From the NCBI RefSeq assembly GCF_001423105.1, contig NZ_LMNV01000002.1, positions 1,687,066-1,740,366 of the forward strand: a stretch of DNA of 53,301 bases, read 5' to 3'. The notes under the pieces are model-generated. The model was not told the origin of the DNA and made no database searches. It saw nothing but the letters and a program-made list of their open reading frames with translations. Source of the stretch: Frondihabitans sp. Leaf304. Its GTDB lineage: Bacteria > Actinomycetota > Actinomycetes > Actinomycetales > Microbacteriaceae. The position numbers were made by a program, and so were the translations under genes. Shown one piece after another: positions 15,337 through 21,707 of this stretch (positions are counted from its first letter, which is position 1; every line of letters begins with the position of its first letter).

Positions 15337-17811
15337 TCAGCCCACAGGAAGCCGAGCGGCGAGATACGGCGCCGTTCGGCTCCCCGAAGCGGCCGCGACG
15401 TCGGCGGGCGTGCCCGACGCCACGACGAGACCGCCCTCGTCGCCTCCCGCGGGGCCCATGTCGATCACATGGTCGGCCGCCGCGACGACGCCCATTGAGT
15501 GCTCGACCAGCACGACGGTGTTGCCCGCGTCGACCAGTCGGTTCAGCTGGACGACGAGCAGCTCGACGTCTGCCGGGTGCAGGCCGGTGGTCGGCTCGTC
15601 GAGCAGGTACAGCGTGTGGCCGGGCCGGGCGCGCTGCAGCTCGGTCGCGAGTTTGATGCGCTGCGCCTCACCACCCGACAGCTGCGGTGCCGGCTGCCCC
15701 AGCCGGAGGTAGCCGAGCCCGACCTGGCGGAGCGTCTCGAGTCCGCGGTGGGCGGCGGGGATCGCACTGAGGAACGGCGCCGCCTCCTCGACCGTCATCG
15801 CGAGCACGTCGGCAATCGAGGCTCCGTTCCAGAGCACCTCGAGAGTCTCGGGCGCGTAGCGGGTGCCGTGGCACTCGGGGCACGGAGCCCAGCTGCCCGG
15901 GAGGAAGAGCAGCTCGACCGAGACCGAGCCCTCCCCCTGGCAGACCTCGCAACGACCGCCGGCCACGTTGAACGAGAAGCGCCCGGCCGACCAGCCACGC
16001 GCCCTCGCCTCGTCGGTGTCGGCGAAGGCTCCGCGCACGGCGTCGAAGAGGCCGGTGTAGGTGGCGAGGTTCGAGCGGGGCGTGCGGCCGATCGGCTTCT
16101 GGTCGACCTGCACGACGCGGTCGACGAGAGGATGCTCGGTCGCGTGCTCGGCCAGGACGTGCCCGACGAGCGTGGACTTGCCGGATCCTGAGACTCCCGT
16201 CACGGCCGTCATCACGCCGAGCGGCACGTCGACGTCGAGAGCCCGCAGATTGTTGCGCGTGACCCCGCGGAGTTCGAGTGTCGCCGCCGGCCGCCGGGTC
16301 TCGGTGTCTGCGGCCACAGGCGAAGGATCCAGGAAACGCCGCGTGACCGACGTCTCGATGCCCGCGAGCCCCTCGACCGGCCCGCTGTAGAGCACCTCGC
16401 CGCCGCCCGCCCCAGCACCGGGGCCGACGTCGACGATCCAGTCGGCGCGGCGCACGATGTCCATGTCGTGCTCGACGACGAACACGCTGTTGCCGCTCGC
16501 GCGTAAGCCGTCCAAGACCTCGATGAGCGACTCGGAGTCGGCGGGGTGCAGCCCGGCACTCGGCTCGTCGAGCACGTAGACGACGCCGAACAGGCCCGAG
16601 CGCAGCTGGGTGGCGATGCGGAGTCGCTGCATCTCGCCCGGCGACAGGGTGGGTGTCGCGCGGTCGAGACTGAGGTAGCCGAGGCCCAGGTCGGTGAGCA
16701 CCTCGACGCGGGCGAGCAGGTCGCGTGAGATCGTGACGGCCACCTCGGTGCGCTCTCCGGACGACGCACGGGACGTGGCGGCACCGGCGTGCTCCAGCGT
16801 CGCGATGGGTCGGAGAACGTCGGCGAGAGCGGCGAGCGGAAGCCGGTTGAGCTCGGCGATCGTGGTTCCGCCGACCGTGACGAGCAGGGCGGCCCGGGTC
16901 AGGCCGCTCCCTCCGCAGAGCGAGCAGGGCCCCGACTCGACGAATTGCAGCATCTTGGTGCGCTGGGTTTCGCTCTGCGAGTCGGCGAGGGTGTGCATCA
17001 CGAACTGTCGCGCGCTCCAGAAACGCCCCTTGTAGGGCTTGGCGACGCGGTCGCGCTGGGGCTGGACCACGACGACAGGCTGCTCGTCGGTGAAGAGCAG
17101 CCAGTCGCGGTCGGCGCGCGAGAGTTCGCGCCAGGGCCGGTCGATGTCGTAGCCGAGCACGGCCGTGACATCGCGGAGGTTCTTGCCCTGCCAGGCTCCG
17201 GGCCAGGCGGCGATCGCCCCGTCGCGGATGCTGAGCGTGTCGTCGCGCACGGCCGACGCCTCGGTGACCTCGTGCGCGATGCCGAGACCGTGGCAGCGGG
17301 GGCACGCGCCCGCGACGGTGTTGGGCGAGAACGAGTCGGACTCGAGGCGGGTCGCCCCGTCGGGGTAGCTTCCGGCACGCGAGTACAGCATCCGCACCGA
17401 GTTGGAGAGCGTCGTCAGCGTGCCGACCGTCGAGCGCGAACTCGGCGCGCCCCTCCGCTGCTGCAGGGCGACGGCCGGCGGCAGTCCGGTGATCGAGTCG
17501 ACGTGCGGGGTCGACCCCTGCGCGATGAGCCGGCGCGCGTACGGCGCCACCGACTCGAGGAACCGGCGTTGGGCTTCGGCGAAGATCGTGCCGAATGCGA
17601 GCGACGACTTGCCGGATCCTGACACCCCCGTGAAGGCGACGAGACGGTCGCGCGGCACATCGACGTCCACGTCACGGAGGTTGTTCTCGCGGGCGCCGCG
17701 GACCCGGATGAATCCGTCGCGGGCGAATTCGTCGGGCAGGCGGGTCAGACGAGGATCCGGCGCGGCCCCGCTCGAAGTCGGGTGAGGGGCGCTGGGAGGG
17801 AGTGCAGGCAT
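15337..17811 (-). CDS. UvrA2-type excinuclease ABC ATPase (UvrA paralog)
   Basis: This 824-residue protein is a tandem ABC ATPase of the UvrA family. It shows N-terminal Walker A GVSGSGKSS (about residues 62-70), zinc-finger cysteines CPRCHG...CSLCGGSG, a first signature around LSPGEMQR, a second Walker A (GVSGSGKST), the second zinc module CEVCQGEG...CPECHG, and LSGGEAQRIK. The segment after Walker A runs from SSRSTVGTLTTLSNSVRMLYSR almost straight to the first zinc finger, so the UvrB-binding domain of housekeeping UvrA (about 950 residues) is missing. This marks it as UvrA2/DrrC-like, a class linked to damage tolerance and resistance to DNA-binding drugs. It lies between a MarR gene and a BLUF gene on one strand. 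The ATG at 17811 has no clear ribosome-binding site. Confidence 0.9.
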   Translation of the reverse strand: MPALPPSAPHPTSSGAAPDPRLTRLPDEFARDGFIRVRGARENNLRDVDVDVPRDRLVAFTGVSGSGKSSLAFGTIFAEAQRRFLESVAPYARRLIAQGSTPHVDSITGLPPAVALQQRRGAPSSRSTVGTLTTLSNSVRMLYSRAGSYPDGATRLESDSFSPNTVAGACPRCHGLGIAHEVTEASAVRDDTLSIRDGAIAAWPGAWQGKNLRDVTAVLGYDIDRPWRELSRADRDWLLFTDEQPVVVVQPQRDRVAKPYKGRFWSARQFVMHTLADSQSETQRTKMLQFVESGPCSLCGGSGLTRAALLVTVGGTTIAELNRLPLAALADVLRPIATLEHAGAATSRASSGERTEVAVTISRDLLARVEVLTDLGLGYLSLDRATPTLSPGEMQRLRIATQLRSGLFGVVYVLDEPSAGLHPADSESLIEVLDGLRASGNSVFVVEHDMDIVRRADWIVDVGPGAGAGGGEVLYSGPVEGLAGIETSVTRRFLDPSPVAADTETRRPAATLELRGVTRNNLRALDVDVPLGVMTAVTGVSGSGKSTLVGHVLAEHATEHPLVDRVVQVDQKPIGRTPRSNLATYTGLFDAVRGAFADTDEARARGWSAGRFSFNVAGGRCEVCQGEGSVSVELLFLPGSWAPCPECHGTRYAPETLEVLWNGASIADVLAMTVEEAAPFLSAIPAAHRGLETLRQVGLGYLRLGQPAPQLSGGEAQRIKLATELQRARPGHTLYLLDEPTTGLHPADVELLVVQLNRLVDAGNTVVLVEHSMGVVAAADHVIDMGPAGGDEGGLVVASGTPADVAAASGSRTAPYLAARLPVG

Positions 17812-17864
17812 CCAGTCGATGGTAGACGCCGTGGTTCGCCTCTGCGCAGGGAGGCCCTTCGCCG

Positions 17865-18368
17865 CTAGTCGCGGGCTGCTGCGGCGTCGATTGCGGTGGC
17901 CGCGTGGAGGAGGCAGTCGATGAGGCCCTGGTCGAAGACGCACGGGGACGTCTTGACGACGTCTTCGATGGCCGAGTTGTAGGTGCCCATGATCGACTCC
18001 AAGGCCTCTTCGCCCCGGAAGGTGAGGGTCAGCAGCTGGCTGCGGCGATCGGTCGGGTGGGCGATTCGCTCGACGTGGCCGGCCCGATCGAGCCGATCGA
18101 CGAGAGCCGTGATGGCGCCGGTGGAGAGGTCGAGCTCGGCGCTCAGGGCCTTGGGCGTGCACTCTTCGGTGCTGCCGATGAGGAAGATGGCCGTGAGCTC
18201 GCTCGTCGAGAAACCGAGGTCGTGGGCGAGACGGTGGCGGATGCGCCGGTGGGCCCCGTCGATCTCGGTGAGGGCGGCAGAGAGTGCTGTCACTGCCTCG
18301 ACGATCTCAGCCGGATCGGTCGGAGCAGGTTTCGGTGTCTTGGTGGTGGTGCTGGTGTGTGAGGTCAT
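17865..18368 (-). CDS. MarR-family transcriptional regulator (first of a flanking pair)
   Basis: This 167-residue winged-helix regulator has the MarR core (FSTSELTAIFLIGSTEECTPKALSAEL, LSTGAITALVDRLDRAGHV) and a wing with HPTDRRSQLLTLT. It is paralogous to the MarR protein at 21224-21706, which shares the TGxITALxDRLxxAxxVER and HPTDRRSQLL blocks. It faces the TasA-like gene across a 243-base gap and has the UvrA2 gene 53 bases behind it. It could therefore regulate either the surface-protein genes or UvrA2-BLUF. The N-terminus is a Thr/Pro/Lys-rich tail of about 20 residues. MarR proteins usually respond to small phenolic or oxidant ligands; none can be named here. Confidence 0.92.
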   Translation of the reverse strand: MTSHTSTTTKTPKPAPTDPAEIVEAVTALSAALTEIDGAHRRIRHRLAHDLGFSTSELTAIFLIGSTEECTPKALSAELDLSTGAITALVDRLDRAGHVERIAHPTDRRSQLLTLTFRGEEALESIMGTYNSAIEDVVKTSPCVFDQGLIDCLLHAATAIDAAAARD

Positions 18369-18477
18369 CCGTGGTCTCTTTGTTGTCGTGATGGGCCATC
18401 CGTGGCCGCACCTCAGGGTATGGATCTGAGTGGGTCGGAGGTAAGACCCCCTAAGAGGGGACTTGGCTCATTCATCA

Positions 18478-18492
18478 AACTATCTCATAGTT
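18478..18492. promoter_or_regulatory. Candidate MarR operator
   Basis: The inverted repeat AACTAT-CTC-ATAGTT (18478-18492) lies midway between the MarR gene and the divergent TasA-like gene. Its size and A/T-rich arms suit a MarR dimer. Related half-sites TTGAGCTAAC (18491-18500) and TTGACTAACC (18523-18532) lie beside it. The 243-base gap also has a CCCC-TAAGA-GGGG hairpin at 18447-18460. GC content drops noticeably here, as expected of a promoter region. Confidence 0.5.
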
Positions 18493-18611
18493 GAGCTAAC
18501 GCACCGGTGAATGTCCTGGTAATTGACTAACCAACTCTTCGAGATTGCCAGTCATCGTGCAGGTGCCTCATTTTTCTACTCAGTGTCCCACCCACTTTCA
18601 GGAGCAAGCCC

Positions 18612-19259
18612 GTGTCGAACCCCACCCCCGTCAAGGCCAAGCGCATTCGCTTCGCCCCCATCGCCATCGCGACCGGCGTCCTCGCCGCCGTCCTCCTCTC
18701 GGTCACCATGACGGGCACCCTGTCGGGCTTCGCCGCGCAGATCACCAACTCGACCAACACCGCCGCCACCGGCGCCCTGACCATGCAGGAGCAGAACTCC
18801 GGCGCGACGGTCACCTGCACCTCGACCGACGGCGGCTCGGTCTCGAACAACACCGCCACCTGCGCCACGATCAACAAGTTCGGCGGATCGACCACGATGA
18901 TCCCCGGCCAGACGGTCACCACGCCCGTCACCATCAAGAACACCGGTACCGTCGCCGCGAGCACCTTCACCCTCACCCCCGGCGCCACCTGCGCCCAGTC
19001 GAACTCGGGCGCTGCCAACGGCACCGCCACCGACCTCTGCGCGAAGCTCTCCGTCGTCATCACCAACACCACCGCCAACACGGTCGTCTACTCGGGCACG
19101 CTCGCCGCTCTCGCCGGCTCGTCGGCCTACACCCTCCCCGCCGTCGCCGCCGGTGGCACCACCGGGTTCAGCTTCGCCGTGACCCTTGCCTCCTCCGCCG
19201 GCAACACGTACCAGGGCCTGCAGGCATCGCTCCCCCTCGTCTGGAACTACGCCAGCTAG
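18612..19259 (+). CDS. TasA/CalY-like exported fibre protein with SipW-type signal
   Basis: This 215-residue protein is predicted to be secreted and possibly to form surface fibres. The N-terminus has a basic stretch (KAKRIRF), a long hydrophobic segment (about residues 15-34) and then GTLSGFAAQITNSTNTAATG. This is the pattern of SipW-processed proteins such as TasA and camelysin. The mature part is Thr/Ser/Asn-rich beta sequence containing VTTPVTIKNTGTVAASTFTL, a DUF-like immunoglobulin-type fold of the family, and four cysteines. The start is a GTG with GGAG seven bases upstream. It is first in an operon with the signal peptidase, and hairpins follow its stop codon. The exact family is inferred from architecture and neighbours, not from close sequence match. 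Confidence 0.8.
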   Translation: MSNPTPVKAKRIRFAPIAIATGVLAAVLLSVTMTGTLSGFAAQITNSTNTAATGALTMQEQNSGATVTCTSTDGGSVSNNTATCATINKFGGSTTMIPGQTVTTPVTIKNTGTVAASTFTLTPGATCAQSNSGAANGTATDLCAKLSVVITNTTANTVVYSGTLAALAGSSAYTLPAVAAGGTTGFSFAVTLASSAGNTYQGLQASLPLVWNYAS

Positions 19260-19279
19260 TCACACCCCCACCGAATACC

Positions 19280-19319
19280 GGGGGCCGCCGAATCGGCCCC
19301 CACCCCGCCGCCGGGCGGG
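19280..19319 (+). terminator. Tandem hairpins between fibre-protein and signal-peptidase genes
   Basis: GGGGGCCG (19280-19287) pairs perfectly with CGGCCCCC (19294-19301) around a 6-base loop. CCCGCC (19304-19309) pairs with GGCGGG (19314-19319) immediately after. They lie in the 107-base gap after the fibre-protein stop codon. They could partly terminate transcription or protect the upstream mRNA, so that far more fibre subunit than peptidase is made. Confidence 0.6.
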
Positions 19320-19366
19320 AACCCCAGCCCCCGCCGGAGTTCCCGCCCACAGCCCTGGAGATCATC

Positions 19367-20317
19367 GTGACCGACATCCGCGACACCACCCCGACCGAGA
19401 CGCCCCTCGCGCCGGCCGCGGTCCGTGCCGACGACGTCGTCACCCTCGACGCTCAGCACATCGAGCTCGCCAGCCTCACACCGCGCCCCCGACGCACCGT
19501 GATCGCGAGCATCGCTCTGATCGTCGTCACCGCGCTCGGCGTGGCACTGATCGCAGCAGCGCTGCTGTTCCACCTCCAGGGCGGCAGCTGGTTCATCGTC
19601 AAGACCCCGTCGATGGGAACCGCGGCTCCGGTCGGCACCCTCGTCCTCACCACCCCGACGACCGCCGACGACCTCCACGTGGGCGACGTCATCGCGTTCC
19701 ACCCGCCGACCTCGCCCACCGAGACCTACACGCACCGCGTGGTCGGGATCGGCACGACCGGGCTCATCTCGACCCGGGGCGACATCAACGGCGCCACGGA
19801 TCCTTGGCAGCTGACCGACTCGAACCTCGTCGGCAAGGCGACCACCGTGCTGCCCGGGCTCGGCTGGCTCATCCGCGGGCTGCCCATCGTGCTCCTCGGC
19901 ATCATCACCGTGTGGCTGCTCACCGCCCGGGTGAAGATCGCGACCCGCAAGGTGTCGTACCGCATCACCGGCGTCTCGCTCGTCGTCTCGGTCACCGCGT
20001 TCATCCTGAAGCCGTTCACCGGAGTGGTCGTCGAGCAGGTCACCACGACCGGCGGTCACCCGGGCGCGATCGTCGTGTCGACCGGCCTGCTGCCGATCCG
20101 CGTCCAGGCCGTTCACGGCACCCATGCCGACCTCGCCACCGGCCAGGTGGGGCACCTCACCGTTCCGGCCTCGGCCCACCAGGACTTCTACAGCCTCTCG
20201 ACGGCCCTGCACCTCGGCTTCTGGGGGTGGGTCGTCTTCGGTTTCATCTGCCTGCTGCCCTTACTCTGGACCATGATCGTCGGGCTCCCCCCGAAGCAGG
20301 ACGAGGTCGTCGCGTGA
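19367..20317 (+). CDS. SipW-type signal peptidase I (S26, ER-type Ser-His)
   Basis: This 316-residue membrane protease should cleave the special signal sequences of the proteins encoded on either side. A polar N-terminus is followed by a membrane helix (about residues 45-68). Next come the catalytic serine in TPSMG (Ser82), THRVVGIG with His123 in place of the bacterial lysine, and the conserved TRGDINGATD box, all as in SipW and eukaryotic Sec11 enzymes. Two or three further hydrophobic segments at the C-terminus (WLIRGLPIVLLGIITVWLL and WGWVVFGFICLLPLLW) make it longer than Bacillus SipW. The GTG at 19367 has GGAG six bases upstream. The LamG gene overlaps its stop codon by four bases. Confidence 0.9.
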   Translation: MTDIRDTTPTETPLAPAAVRADDVVTLDAQHIELASLTPRPRRTVIASIALIVVTALGVALIAAALLFHLQGGSWFIVKTPSMGTAAPVGTLVLTTPTTADDLHVGDVIAFHPPTSPTETYTHRVVGIGTTGLISTRGDINGATDPWQLTDSNLVGKATTVLPGLGWLIRGLPIVLLGIITVWLLTARVKIATRKVSYRITGVSLVVSVTAFILKPFTGVVVEQVTTTGGHPGAIVVSTGLLPIRVQAVHGTHADLATGQVGHLTVPASAHQDFYSLSTALHLGFWGWVVFGFICLLPLLWTMIVGLPPKQDEVVA

Positions 20318-21189
20318 CGAACCGCATCGCCCGCCGCCTCCGGGCCCTCCGGCGCATCCACCTTCTGGCCGGCCTCGCCGTCGTCGCCCTCGCCGCCGTC
20401 TGCATCACCGCCGAAACCGTGCCCTCGTCGACCGCCGGGTACTTCGCCAAGGTCACGAACAGCACGAACACCTCCGCGACGGCCCCGTACTTCAAGTGCA
20501 CCGACGCCGAATCGGCCGACAAGGCGAACGCGCTGTTCCAGTACTACCTCAACGAGGCATCGGGATCGACTACCGCTGTCGACAGCGACGGCAAGGCGGC
20601 CAACGGCACCTACCAGGGCACCATGACCTCGAGCACCGCGACGCCGATCGCGTGCTCGCGCGACACCGGCGGCGCGTACGTGCTCAACGGCACATCCAGC
20701 TTCGTCTCGACCCCCTCGTCGGTCGCCAACCCGACCACCTTCAGCGAAGAGGTCTGGTTCAAGACGACCGTCGCCGGTGGGCTGCTCATCGGATTCGGCA
20801 GCAATCAGGTCACGGCCTCCGGCCAGCACGATCGCCAGATCTACCTGAACACGTCGGGGCAGCTCGTCTTCGGTGCCTACAACGGCGCCACCCAGGTGGT
20901 CACCTCGACCAAGGCCTACAACGACGGCAAGTGGCACCACGTCGCCGCGACCCTGTCAGCCGCGACCGGAATGCGCCTGTACGCCGACGGTGGGCTCGTC
21001 GCCTCGAACGCCTCGTACACCGCCGCCGAGAACTACACCGGCTACTTCCGTGTCGGCTACGACACGACTAGCGGCTGGCCGGGCACGGCGAGCAACTACT
21101 ATTTCACCGGATCCATGCGTTACGCGGCCGTGTACAGCACGGTCCTCACAGCCCAGCAGGTCTCCAACCACTACGCCGCCGGTCAATAA
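20314..21189 (+). CDS. LamG-domain exported protein with SipW-type N-terminus
   Basis: This 291-residue protein combines an N-terminal membrane/signal segment (about residues 16-33) with a concanavalin-like LamG domain. After the hydrophobic stretch comes SSTAGYFAKVTNSTNTSAT, nearly the same motif as in the fibre protein (SGFAAQITNSTNTAAT). The LamG part shows GGAYVLNGTSSFVSTP, FSEEVWFKTT, GKWHHVAATLS and MRLYADGGLV, the usual jelly-roll signature, and ends at the C-terminus with no anchor. It is probably a minor or tip subunit that binds glycans. The GTG start overlaps the peptidase stop codon (GTGA), so the two genes are coupled. Sugar-binding specificity cannot be read from sequence. Confidence 0.85.
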   Translation: MTNRIARRLRALRRIHLLAGLAVVALAAVCITAETVPSSTAGYFAKVTNSTNTSATAPYFKCTDAESADKANALFQYYLNEASGSTTAVDSDGKAANGTYQGTMTSSTATPIACSRDTGGAYVLNGTSSFVSTPSSVANPTTFSEEVWFKTTVAGGLLIGFGSNQVTASGQHDRQIYLNTSGQLVFGAYNGATQVVTSTKAYNDGKWHHVAATLSAATGMRLYADGGLVASNASYTAAENYTGYFRVGYDTTSGWPGTASNYYFTGSMRYAAVYSTVLTAQQVSNHYAAGQ

Positions 21190-21223
21190 CCTCCCGTCGC
21201 GGCAGAATTCGGATCAGGACGAC

Positions 21224-21706
21224 ATGACCGACTCCGCTCCCTCCCCCACTCCCGAATCTGTCGACCCAGACCAAGCGGGGCTCATCGGGCTTCTCGGTGC
21301 CTTCCAGCACCTGCAGTCGCAGAACCTCCGAATGAGCTCGCATCTGTCGCAGGTGCTCTCGCTCGGCTCGACCGATCTGCGCGTGCTCGTCTATCTGTTC
21401 AGTACCGAGAACGTTTCTCCACGCGACCTGGCCGCAGTGCTCGGCCACACCACCGGCTCGATCACGGCCCTGATCGATCGCCTCGAGAAAGCCAGCGACG
21501 TCGAGCGCCGCCCGCATCCCACCGATCGCCGGAGTCAGCTCCTTCACCTCACCGACAAGGGCCGCGCCGCCGTCAGTCAAGTGATTGACGTCTACAGCAC
21601 GGCTTTCGACGGCGTCTTCTCGGGCGCCGAGCTCCGCGCCGCCACACGAACGCTCATCGCTCTCGGCGACGCCCTCGTGCACTCGCTTCCGGAGCAGACG
21701 GAGTAG
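21224..21706 (+). CDS. MarR-family transcriptional regulator (second of a flanking pair)
   Basis: This 160-residue MarR protein closes the surface-protein island. Its core reads SSHLSQVLSLGSTDLRVLVYLFSTENVSPRDLAAVL, then TTGSITALIDRLEKASDVERRPHPTDRRSQLLHLT. The latter is very close to the corresponding region of the MarR protein at 17865-18368, so the two are likely duplicates. It lies 34 bases after the LamG gene on the same strand and probably belongs to that operon, which suggests feedback control of the island. AGGA lies just before the ATG at 21224. Its stop codon is one base from the converging end of kdpD. Confidence 0.9.
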   Translation: MTDSAPSPTPESVDPDQAGLIGLLGAFQHLQSQNLRMSSHLSQVLSLGSTDLRVLVYLFSTENVSPRDLAAVLGHTTGSITALIDRLEKASDVERRPHPTDRRSQLLHLTDKGRAAVSQVIDVYSTAFDGVFSGAELRAATRTLIALGDALVHSLPEQTE

Positions 21707-21707
21707 C

